Below, piece by piece: positions 40,470 to 48,359 of a DNA stretch of 64,000 bases (positions within the stretch are counted from its first letter, which is position 1; each line of letters opens with the position of its first letter). The position numbers and the translations under genes were made by a program. This stretch comes from Pseudomonas sp. CC6-YY-74. GTDB lineage: Bacteria > Pseudomonadota > Gammaproteobacteria > Pseudomonadales > Pseudomonadaceae. Under the pieces are notes generated by a model that was not told the DNA's origin, did no database searches, and saw only the letters and a list, made by a program, of their open reading frames with translations. Where the stretch lies: contig NZ_CP019947.1 of the NCBI RefSeq assembly GCF_002025205.1, positions 2,766,001 to 2,830,000 of the forward strand. The letters run 5' to 3'.

Positions 40470-42536
40470 TTGAAGCTGGAACTCAAGAACAGCCTGTCTC
40501 TGAAGCTGCTACGTGTAGTACTGCTTTCGGCGCTTGCCGTTGGGGTGGTATTGAGCTGCGCGCAAATTGCCTTCGATGTTTACAAGACCCGCCAGGCAGT
40601 GACCAACGATGCCCAGCGCATTCTCGGCATGTTTCGCGACCCCTCGACCCAGGCGGTTTACAGCCTGGATCGCGAAATGGGCATGCAGGTCATCGAAGGC
40701 CTGTTCCAGCACGAATCGGTGCGGGTGGCTGCCATCGGCCATCCCAACGAGCCAATGCTTGCGGAAAAATCCCGTGCTCCGGCGCAATTGCCCACCCGCT
40801 GGCTGACCGACCCGATTCTCGGCCAGGAACAGAGTTTCACCACCAAACTGCTGGGCCGCGGCCCCTACAGCGAATATTACGGCGACCTCAGCATCACCCT
40901 CGATACCGCACACTACGGCGAGAGCTTCGTCACCAACTCGGTGATCATCTTCATCGTCGGTGCGCTCCGCGCCCTGGCCATGGGCCTGGTGCTGTTCCTG
41001 GTCTACCACTGGCTGCTGACCAAACCGCTGTCGAAAATCATCGAACACCTCAGCAAGATCAATCCGGATCGACCCAGCGCACACAAGCTGCCGATGCTCA
41101 AAGGCAACGAGAAAAACGAGCTGGGCCTGTGGATCAACACCGCCAACCAATTGCTCTCCTCCATCGAACGCAACACACACCTGCGCCGCGAAGCGGAAAA
41201 CAGCCTGCTACGCATGGCTCAGTACGACTTCCTCACCGGCCTGGCGAACCGCCAACAACTGCAACAGCAACTCGACCAGATCCTCAATGATGCCGGGCGC
41301 CTGCAACGTCGGGTCGCCGTGCTCTGCGTCGGCCTGGACGACTTCAAGGGTATCAACGAACAGTTCAGCTACCAGACCGGCGACCAGTTGCTGTTGGCCC
41401 TGTCCGATCGCCTGCGCAGCCACGGTGGTCGCCTCGGCGTCCTGGCCCGCCTGGGAGGTGACCAGTTCGCTCTGGTTCAAGCCGACATCGAGCAGCCCTA
41501 TGAGGCCGCCGAACTGGCGCAAAGCGTGCTGGATGACCTTGAACAACCCTTTATTCTCGACCAGCAGGAAGTGCGCCTGCGCGCCACTATCGGTATCACC
41601 CTGTTCCCGGAAGACGGTGACTGCACCGAGAAGCTGCTACAGAAAGCCGAACAGACCATGACCCTGGCCAAGAGCCGCTCACGCAACCGCTACCAGTTCT
41701 ATATCGCCAGCGTCGACAGCGAGATGCGCCGCCGCCGCGAGCTGGAGAAGGATCTGCGCGAGGCCCTGGCCCTCAACCAGCTGTTCCTGGTCTATCAACC
41801 GCAAGTGGACTACCGCGATCACCGGATAGTCGGGGTCGAGGCGCTGCTGCGCTGGCAGCACCCGCAGCATGGCCTGGTGCCGCCGGATCTGTTCATCCCG
41901 CTGGCCGAGCAGAATGGCAGCATCATCGCGATCGGCGAGTGGGTTCTCGACCAAGGCTGCCGCCAACTGCGCGAATGGCACGATCAGGGCTTCAGCGAGC
42001 TGCGCATGGCGATCAACCTGTCCACCGTGCAGTTGCATCACGCCGAACTGCCGCGGGTGGTCAACAACCTGATGCAGGTCTATCGCCTGCCGCCGCGCAG
42101 CCTGGAACTGGAAGTCACCGAAACCGGCCTGATGGAAGACATCAGCACCGCCGCCCAGCATCTGCTCAGCCTGCGCCGCTCCGGCGCACTGATCGCGATT
42201 GACGACTTCGGCACCGGCTACTCCTCGCTGAGCTACCTGAAGAGCCTGCCGCTGGACAAGATCAAGATCGACAAGAGCTTCGTCCAGGATCTGCTCGACG
42301 ACGACGACGACGCCACCATCGTGCGTGCCATCATCCAGCTCGGTAAGAGCCTGGGCATGCAGGTGATCGCCGAGGGCGTGGAAACCATCGAGCAAGAAGC
42401 CTACATCATCGCCCAGGGCTGCCATGAAGGTCAGGGCTACTTCTACAGCAAGCCGCTACCACCCCGCGAACTAGTACTCTTCCTCAAGCAGGCCCGGCGT
42501 CTCAACCAAGCCGCCATCAACCCAGCCACGCTGTAA
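40470..42536 (+). CDS. bifA: c-di-GMP phosphodiesterase BifA (degenerate GGDEF + EAL)
   Basis: This 688-residue inner-membrane enzyme degrades cyclic di-GMP and so promotes motility over biofilm. Two membrane helices (about residues 14-32 and 155-180) flank a periplasmic domain. The GGDEF domain (about 250-410) has the degenerate motif G-G-D-Q-F (329-333), which should not make c-di-GMP. The EAL domain (about 425-675) has E457-A-L-L and the D-D-F-G-T-G-Y-S-S loop (578-586), both intact. The start codon is TTG at 40470, 9 bases after AAGGA; the N-terminus M-K-L-E-L-K-N-S-L-S is that of BifA. Located after sodB as in P. aeruginosa. Confidence 0.95.
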   Translation: MKLELKNSLSLKLLRVVLLSALAVGVVLSCAQIAFDVYKTRQAVTNDAQRILGMFRDPSTQAVYSLDREMGMQVIEGLFQHESVRVAAIGHPNEPMLAEKSRAPAQLPTRWLTDPILGQEQSFTTKLLGRGPYSEYYGDLSITLDTAHYGESFVTNSVIIFIVGALRALAMGLVLFLVYHWLLTKPLSKIIEHLSKINPDRPSAHKLPMLKGNEKNELGLWINTANQLLSSIERNTHLRREAENSLLRMAQYDFLTGLANRQQLQQQLDQILNDAGRLQRRVAVLCVGLDDFKGINEQFSYQTGDQLLLALSDRLRSHGGRLGVLARLGGDQFALVQADIEQPYEAAELAQSVLDDLEQPFILDQQEVRLRATIGITLFPEDGDCTEKLLQKAEQTMTLAKSRSRNRYQFYIASVDSEMRRRRELEKDLREALALNQLFLVYQPQVDYRDHRIVGVEALLRWQHPQHGLVPPDLFIPLAEQNGSIIAIGEWVLDQGCRQLREWHDQGFSELRMAINLSTVQLHHAELPRVVNNLMQVYRLPPRSLELEVTETGLMEDISTAAQHLLSLRRSGALIAIDDFGTGYSSLSYLKSLPLDKIKIDKSFVQDLLDDDDDATIVRAIIQLGKSLGMQVIAEGVETIEQEAYIIAQGCHEGQGYFYSKPLPPRELVLFLKQARRLNQAAINPATL

Positions 42537-42629
42537 CAGCCCGTAGCCTGCCGACAACCGCACATAGGGGCAGACGGGCGGCGCCCCACGTCAGGCGTGG
42601 CGGGCTGAAAGCAATCTCCGCCAACCTTG

Positions 42630-43526
42630 CTACAGCACCCTCACCCCGAGCAACCAGGCCGTCGCCAACGCGCCGACCAAGCAGACCACAGCGCCGCCGG
42701 CCGCCTGCCAATGGAAATGCCGCGCCAGTTCATCTTCGCCGGCATTGGCCAGAATGAACGGCCGCGACTCGGCAGGTTTGCCCAGATGGTGCTGCGCCGG
42801 CTGCGAACTCTCCTGGCGATGGCGGTCTTCAGCTTCCAGTTGCGCGGCCAGGCGCACGCGATTCCACTCCTGCTCATCCAGCCGGCCGTTGCGGTCACTG
42901 TCGAAACGCTGCAACAGGCCGCTGAAATCGCCCTTCCACTGACGGATCACCGCGCTCTGTGCTGCTTCAAGGTCGCGGGCCTGACGACCGCCACCACAGC
43001 TGCGAAAATCGCCAATGGCATACAGCGGCTGGCCGACCTGCAAACGCTCCTCGCTGTAGCGATAGCGCTTGCCGCTGCCCAACCAACTGAGCAACCCGCT
43101 TTTCGCCGAGCCCATCGGGTGGCGCAGGTTGCCTTGCCAGACTTCGCGGATCGCCGGGCGAACCTCGGCGCCGCGCGGATCGATCAGGCAGTCGCCGGTG
43201 CCATCGCGCAAGCGCAGCCAGGCTTCGCTGCTACCGCTCTCGGCCACCCGCCAACTGCGATTCTTGCCGCTGGACTGGTATTCCTCGATCTTGAAGCGCC
43301 ACCACAGACAGGGCTTACCGGTCAGCGGCGCACGCACCGGCGCATCGGCCAGCGCGGCCAGCACGCCATAGAACTCGGCATAGCCCTGGGCCGCCGAGCG
43401 GATCTTCGAGGTCGGCGTGTCGAGTAGCTGGCGGACCTGGGACCAGCGTTTCAGGCTCCACCAGGCGCCAGCCAGAGTCGCGCCGCCGCTGAACAGCAGG
43501 CTGAGCAACAGCCCTTCGAACGCCAC
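42630..43526 (-). CDS. GIDE-domain membrane protein with EF-hand loop
   Basis: This 298-residue protein has N-terminal and C-terminal membrane helices (about residues 5-23 and 275-296). It carries a GIDE-type domain (about 65-180), seen in L-T-G-K-P-C-L-W-W-R-F-K-I-E and L-I-D-P-R-G-A-E-V-R-P. Residues 209-220 (D-S-D-R-N-G-R-L-D-E-Q-E) are a perfect calcium-binding EF-hand loop. The GTG start is 3 bases after the lemA stop, so translation is coupled. GIDE is found in the eukaryotic MUL1/MAPL ubiquitin ligase; bacteria lack the RING part, so ligase activity is not implied. Function unknown. Confidence 0.86.
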   Translation of the reverse strand: MAFEGLLLSLLFSGGATLAGAWWSLKRWSQVRQLLDTPTSKIRSAAQGYAEFYGVLAALADAPVRAPLTGKPCLWWRFKIEEYQSSGKNRSWRVAESGSSEAWLRLRDGTGDCLIDPRGAEVRPAIREVWQGNLRHPMGSAKSGLLSWLGSGKRYRYSEERLQVGQPLYAIGDFRSCGGGRQARDLEAAQSAVIRQWKGDFSGLLQRFDSDRNGRLDEQEWNRVRLAAQLEAEDRHRQESSQPAQHHLGKPAESRPFILANAGEDELARHFHWQAAGGAVVCLVGALATAWLLGVRVL

Positions 43527-43529
43527 GGC

Positions 43530-44102
43530 TTAACTGAACAGCGATTTGAGATCGACGTCTGCCTTCTGCGCATCGCTGAACTCCAGCAACTCACCCGCCT
43601 TGAAGGCGAAGGCCCGGGCGATCAATACGTCGGGAAATTGCTCAATGCGCACGTTGTTCAGGTTGACCGCCTCGTTGTACAGCTCGCGGCGATCGGCGAT
43701 GCCGTTCTCCAGGCCGCTGATGCGCAGCTGCAGATGCTGAAAATTGTCATTGGCCTTCAGTTCCGGGTAGTTCTCGGCCAGCGCAAACAGCTGCCCAAGC
43801 CCAACCCGCAAGCCGCTCTCGGCCTTGCCCAGGGCACCGAGATCATGCTGCGCGCGGGCACTGGCGACGGCGTTGCGCGCGGCAATCACCCGTTCCAGGG
43901 TACGGCCCTCGTACTGCATGTACTGCTTGCAGGTCTCCACCAGCTTGGGCAACTCTTCGTGGCGCTGTTTGAGCAACACATCGATATTCGCCCAGGCCTT
44001 GCTCAGCCCATGCTTCAAGCGCACCAGGGCGTTGTAGAGAATCACCGCATAGGCGGCGATCAGAATCAGAATCACGAGGACGGCAACACTGGTTAGACTC
44101 AT
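43530..44102 (-). CDS. lemA: LemA-family membrane protein
   Basis: This 190-residue LemA-family protein (not the GacS kinase once called LemA) has an N-terminal membrane segment (V-A-V-L-V-I-L-I-L-I-A-A-Y-A-V-I-L-Y-N). A long helical bundle follows, with the hallmark D-V-L-L-K-Q-R-H-E-E-L-P-K-L-V-E-T-C-K (about residues 41-59). The Y-N-E-A-V-N-L-N-N motif and the end F-P-D-V-L-I-A-R-A-F are intact. It forms a two-gene unit with the GIDE protein. The function of the family is unclear. Confidence 0.93.
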   Translation of the reverse strand: MSLTSVAVLVILILIAAYAVILYNALVRLKHGLSKAWANIDVLLKQRHEELPKLVETCKQYMQYEGRTLERVIAARNAVASARAQHDLGALGKAESGLRVGLGQLFALAENYPELKANDNFQHLQLRISGLENGIADRRELYNEAVNLNNVRIEQFPDVLIARAFAFKAGELLEFSDAQKADVDLKSLFS

Positions 44103-44229
44103 GCGGCTTGCTCCATAACGGCGGGCCATGACTGCGAGGGGATGCTGGCATTCTAGCGGCATCGATCTGCTGAGACGGAGATCCGGCGCACGAGTTTATG
44201 CGATTTAATCGCAGTAACCCTTTGCGCAA

Positions 44230-44248
44230 AATGCAAATCTTTCGCATT
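44230..44248. promoter_or_regulatory. Fur-like 19-bp palindrome before the imelysin cluster
   Basis: AATGCAAA (44230-44237) and TTCGCATT (44241-44248) form an imperfect inverted repeat around a 3-base centre. The 19-bp length and AATGC...GCATT arms fit relaxed Pseudomonas Fur-box patterns. A second palindrome, TGCGTACGCA, lies at 44261-44270. The identification is a guess supported by the iron-linked nature of the downstream genes. Confidence 0.4.
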
Positions 44249-44309
44249 ATGCTGCAGCTTTGCGTACGCATTTGCGTATAGCTCTCATTTCCATGCAAAG
44301 GATTTCACC

Positions 44310-45635
44310 ATGATTCGTATGCCCCTGGCTTCCGCCAGCTTGCTGGCCATCGCTATTTCCCTCGCTGGCTGCGGCGAAGACAAGGCACCTGTCAGCCAAA
44401 CCCCAGCACCTGTCGCCAGCGCCCCGGTAGCCGCGACCAACCACATCGACGAAGCCGCTGCCAGCGCCGTGGTCGCCCACTATGCCGACCTGGCTCTGGC
44501 TGTATTCAGCGACGCCGCCAGCACCGGCAAGGCGCTGCAGAGCGCGATCGACGCGCTGCTCGCCAACCCGACTGACGCCACCCTGCAAGCCGCCCGCGCA
44601 GCCTGGCTGGCTGCGCGGGTGCCCTACATGCAGTCGGAAGTCTTTCGCTTTGGCAATGCCGTGGTCGACGACTGGGAAGGCCAACTCAATGCCTGGCCGT
44701 TGGACGAAGGCCTGATCGATTATGTGGCAGCCGACTACCAGTCGGCCCTGGGCAATCCTGGCGCCACTGCCAATATCATCGCCAACACGCAACTCCAGGT
44801 TGGCGAAGACATGCTCGACGTGACGACGATCACGCCGCAACTGCTCGCCAGCCTGAATGAGCTAGGTGGCTCCGAAGCTAACGTCGCCACCGGCTACCAC
44901 GCTATCGAATTCATGCTCTGGGGCCAGGATCTGAATGGCAGCAACCCGGGTGCCGGCGCGCGTCCAGCCACAGACTTCGTGGTCGGCGACGGTGCCACTG
45001 GCGGCAACAACGAACGCCGTCGCGCCTTCATCAAGGCCGCCAGCGATCTACTGGTCAGCGACCTGGACGAGATGGTCGGCCAATGGCAGGCCGGCGTGAC
45101 GGACAACTACCGCGCCAGCCTGCGAGCCGAACCGGCCGAGAACGGCCTGCGCAAGATGCTCTTCGGCATGGGTAGCCTGTCCCTTGGCGAGCTGGCAGGT
45201 GAGCGCATGAAGGTCGCCCTGGAAGCCAACTCCACCGAAGACGAGCAAGACTGCTTCAGCGACAACACCCACAACTCGCATTTCTACGATGGCAAAGGCA
45301 TTCGTAACGTTTACCTGGGCGAATACCTCAAGGCCGACGGCACGACCCTGACCGGCCCGAGCCTGTCCGCGCTGGTGGCCAAGGTCGACGTCCAGGCCGA
45401 CAGCACGCTCAAGGCCGACCTCGCAGCGACTGAAGCCAAGTTGCAGGCCCTGGTCGACAGCGCCAACAACGACCAGCATTTTGACCAACTGATCGCTGCC
45501 GACAACACCGCAGGCCAGCAGATCGTGCGCGCTGCCATCACCGCCCTGGTCAAACAGACCGACGCGATCGAACAGGTCGCGGGCAAGCTGGGCCTCGGCG
45601 ACCTCAACCCGGACACCGCCGACCACAGCTTCTAA
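44310..45635 (+). CDS. icmP: Imelysin-family lipoprotein (IcmP-like)
   Basis: This 441-residue protein has a signal peptide ending in the lipobox L-A-G-C (Cys21), so it is a lipoprotein. The imelysin G-x-H-x-x-E motif is G-Y-H-A-I-E at residues 195-200, and a second repeat of the fold follows. The family is exemplified by P. aeruginosa IcmP (PA4370), described as an insulin-cleaving metalloprotease, and by cyanobacterial IrpA, linked to iron supply. The metal-peptidase role of the family is unsettled. AAAGGA lies upstream of the ATG. It starts a four-gene cluster (imelysin, di-heme, imelysin, DUF1513). Confidence 0.92.
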   Translation: MIRMPLASASLLAIAISLAGCGEDKAPVSQTPAPVASAPVAATNHIDEAAASAVVAHYADLALAVFSDAASTGKALQSAIDALLANPTDATLQAARAAWLAARVPYMQSEVFRFGNAVVDDWEGQLNAWPLDEGLIDYVAADYQSALGNPGATANIIANTQLQVGEDMLDVTTITPQLLASLNELGGSEANVATGYHAIEFMLWGQDLNGSNPGAGARPATDFVVGDGATGGNNERRRAFIKAASDLLVSDLDEMVGQWQAGVTDNYRASLRAEPAENGLRKMLFGMGSLSLGELAGERMKVALEANSTEDEQDCFSDNTHNSHFYDGKGIRNVYLGEYLKADGTTLTGPSLSALVAKVDVQADSTLKADLAATEAKLQALVDSANNDQHFDQLIAADNTAGQQIVRAAITALVKQTDAIEQVAGKLGLGDLNPDTADHSF

Positions 45636-45646
45636 GTCCGCCTGAC

Positions 45647-45680
45647 AACCTGGGCGATCGCACGATCACCCAGGTTGTTC
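45647..45680 (+). terminator. Terminator-like hairpin after the first imelysin gene
   Basis: The 14-base arm AACCTGGGCGATCG (45647-45660) pairs with CGATCACCCAGGTT (45663-45676), with one mismatch. It lies 11 bases after the stop codon. Only a weak T-rich stretch (GTTCT) follows. It may reduce, rather than end, transcription into the next gene. Confidence 0.65.
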
Positions 45681-45785
45681 TGCCTGCGACTTTTCACCTC
45701 CAACGCTAACGCAAATCCGTCTTATTTAAACTCAGTCAGCCTGCTAAGCTTGCCCGCCTGACTTTCCTGCCGTGGACTCCCGTCG

Positions 45786-47198
45786 ATGCGTGCCCCGCTC
45801 CCTCACCTGCTACTGGGCCTTCTCCTCGCCCTGGCAGGCTGTGATCAGTCACCCCGTTTCACCCAGGCCGAGCCAGGGGAAGCGCTGTCGGCCGGCACTG
45901 CCACCGTGTTCAAGCACGACCACAATGCCTTCTCCCTGCCCTCGGCCAATCTGCCACCCTCACGCCGCCTGGACTTCAGCGTCGGCAACAGCTTTTTCCG
46001 CAATCCCTGGGTGACTTCCCCGGCCACCACCACCGCGCGCGACGGCCTGGGCCCGCTGTTCAACACCAACGCCTGCCAGAACTGCCACATCAAGGACGGC
46101 CGTGGCCACCCGCCCGCACCGGATGCCATTAGCGCCGCCTCCATGCTGGTGCGCCTATCGCTACCCACGGGAAACGAGCACGCCGACATCATCAAGCGCC
46201 TGGGCGTGCTTGCCGAACCGACCTACGGCGGCCAACTGCAAGACATGGCTAACCCCGGCGTCGCCCCCGAGGGCAAAGTGCGGGTCAGCTACAGCCTGCA
46301 CAACCTGTACTTGGCCGATGGCAGCGCGGTTGAGTTGCGCCATCCGCAACTGGACATCAGTCAGCTCGGTTATGGCCCGCTGCATGCGGACACCCGGCTC
46401 TCCGCCCGCATCGCCCCGCCGATGATCGGCCTGGGACTGCTCGAAGCCATCCCCGACGCGGCTATCCTGGCCAATGCCGACCCGGACGACAGCAATGGCG
46501 ACGGCATCTCCGGGCGCGCCAACCGAGTCTGGGATCGGGCGCAGCAGCGCACGGTGCTGGGCCGTTTCGGCTGGAAAGCCGGGCAACCCAGCCTGAATCA
46601 GCAAAACGCCGAGGCCTTCGCCAACGACATGGGCCTGACCAGCTCGCTGACCACCCAGGACAACTGCAGCAGCAAGCAAAACGACTGCCGCAACGCCGCC
46701 CACGGTGGCACGCCCGAAGTCACCGACAGCATTCTCGCCAGCGTGCTGTTCTACAGCCGCAACCTGGGCGTGCCGGCGCGGCGCGATGTCGCTGCGCCGG
46801 CGGTACTCGCGGGCAAGAGCCTGTTCCACCAGGCTGGTTGCCAGCGCTGCCACAGCCCACAATTCACCACCGCCAGCGATGCCGCCGAGCCGGAGCTGGC
46901 CAACCAGCTGATTCGTCCCTATACCGACCTGCTGCTCCACGACATGGGCGAGGGTTTGGCGGATAACCGCAGCGAGTTCCTCGCCACCGGTCAAGAATGG
47001 CGCACTCCGCCGCTATGGGGCATAGGCCTCACCGAAAGGGTCAGCGGCCATACTCAGTTCCTCCACGACGGCCGTGCGCGCAACCTGCTTGAGGCGATTG
47101 CCTGGCACGGCGGCGAAGCCGAAGCGGCCAAGCAGGAAGTACTGACTTTTTCAGCCCAGCAGCGTGCCGCGCTGCTGGCTTTCTTGAATTCGCTATAG
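45786..47198 (+). CDS. Di-heme oxidoreductase-family lipoprotein
   Basis: This 470-residue protein has a lipobox (L-A-G-C, Cys19). It contains two c-type haem-binding motifs: C-Q-N-C-H at residues 97-101 and C-Q-R-C-H at 352-356. It belongs to the DUF1111/thiol oxidoreductase-like group annotated as di-heme oxidoreductase. Its place between two imelysin genes is conserved, as I recall, as PA4371 in P. aeruginosa. It may receive or pass electrons in the periplasm. Substrate unknown. A MITE-like repeat follows it. Confidence 0.88.
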   Translation: MRAPLPHLLLGLLLALAGCDQSPRFTQAEPGEALSAGTATVFKHDHNAFSLPSANLPPSRRLDFSVGNSFFRNPWVTSPATTTARDGLGPLFNTNACQNCHIKDGRGHPPAPDAISAASMLVRLSLPTGNEHADIIKRLGVLAEPTYGGQLQDMANPGVAPEGKVRVSYSLHNLYLADGSAVELRHPQLDISQLGYGPLHADTRLSARIAPPMIGLGLLEAIPDAAILANADPDDSNGDGISGRANRVWDRAQQRTVLGRFGWKAGQPSLNQQNAEAFANDMGLTSSLTTQDNCSSKQNDCRNAAHGGTPEVTDSILASVLFYSRNLGVPARRDVAAPAVLAGKSLFHQAGCQRCHSPQFTTASDAAEPELANQLIRPYTDLLLHDMGEGLADNRSEFLATGQEWRTPPLWGIGLTERVSGHTQFLHDGRARNLLEAIAWHGGEAEAAKQEVLTFSAQQRAALLAFLNSL

Positions 47199-47199
47199 A

Positions 47200-47282
47200 G
47201 AGCGTGTTTACCAAAGTAGCGAGCGATGGCCAGGCTGATTTCAACGCAGCCGGGCCAAGCGCAGTAATGTGTAAACACTCAC
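47200..47282. repeat. Short MITE-like inverted-repeat element
   Basis: The left end, GAGCGTGTTTACC, and the right end, GTGTAAACACTC, are imperfect complements with one indel. The 83-bp segment between two genes of the cluster has no coding capacity. It begins 1-2 bases after the di-heme gene stop and ends 13 bases before the next start codon. Short palindromes (GGCCAGGCTG...CAGCCGGGCC) lie in its middle. Confidence 0.55.
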
Positions 47283-47295
47283 TAAGGAGCTGTGC

Positions 47296-48356
47296 ATGAT
47301 CCGTTCCCCCCTCACCCTCGCCTTGCTGAGCCTGACACTCACCGCCTGTTCACCCGCTGATCCGCAGCAGAGCGTCAGCAGCGCCCTGACCAACGGCGTA
47401 CTGCTGCCGGCCTACAGCACCTGGACCGAGGCCAACCGGCAGCTGGCCAGCAGCGGCCAGGCCTTCTGCGCCGACCAGCAAAACCTCAGCGATGCACGCC
47501 AGGCCTTCCTCACCGCGCAAAGCGCCTGGGCCAGCCTGCAGCCGCTGCTGATCGGCCCGCTGGCCGAGGGCAACCGGGCCTGGCAGGTACAGTTCTGGCC
47601 GGACAAGAAGAATCTGGTGGCGCGCCAGGTCGAAGCACTGCTCAAGAACAAACCAGAGCTGACGCCCGCCGACCTGGATAAATCCAGCGTGGTGGTACAA
47701 GGCCTGACTGCTTACGAATACCTGGTGTACGACGCGGCCATCGACCTCGGCAATGCCGAGCAGAAGGCCCGTTACTGCCACTGTTAGTCGCCATCGGTCA
47801 GCACCAGCAAGCCCTGGCAACCGACGTACTCGATCGCTGGCAAGCCAAGGACGGGATGGCCGCGCAGCTGCAAGCCTTCCCCAACGAGCGCTACGCCGAG
47901 CCTGCCGAGGCCGTCGCCGAGTTGCTGCGCACCCAGGTCAACGCCCTCGACGGTCTGAAAAAGAAACTCGGCACCCCACTCGGTCGACAGAGCAAAGGCC
48001 AGCCGCAGCCGTATCAGGCCGAGGCGTGGCGCAGCAAGGCCAGCCTGGCCAACCTGGCGGCCGGCCTGGCCAGCGCCGAACGCATCTGGCGTGGTGCCGA
48101 GCAGGACGGCGTGCAAGCCCTGCTGAGCAGTGATCAGGCAGCCCTGCAACAACGCATCGACACCGCCTACAGCGATACTCGCCAACGCCTTGCCGCCTTG
48201 CAACGTCCACTCGGCGAGCTGCTCGCCGACCCGGCCGGTCGCAGCGAGCTGAACGCGCTGTACGACAGCCTCAATGCCTTGCACCGCCTGCATGAAACCG
48301 AGCTGGCGAAAGCCCTCAGCATCCAGATGGGCTTCAACTCCCACGATGGCGACTAA
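47296..48356 (+). pseudogene. Imelysin-family protein, interrupted by a frameshift
   Basis: As read, the first frame gives 163 residues and ends at a TAG (47785-47787). The downstream frame continues exactly where it should, with P-L-L-V-A-I-G-Q-H-Q-Q-A-L-A-T-D-V at 47778 onward, to 48356. Adding one C after 47778 (TGCC-ACTG to TGCCCACTG) would join them into one protein of about 353 residues with a lipoprotein-type signal (L-T-A-C). This is the second imelysin of the cluster. Either the gene is truly broken, or one base was lost from a CCC run. AAGGAG precedes the start. See also GroEL. Confidence 0.85.
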
Positions 48357-48359
48357 GAG

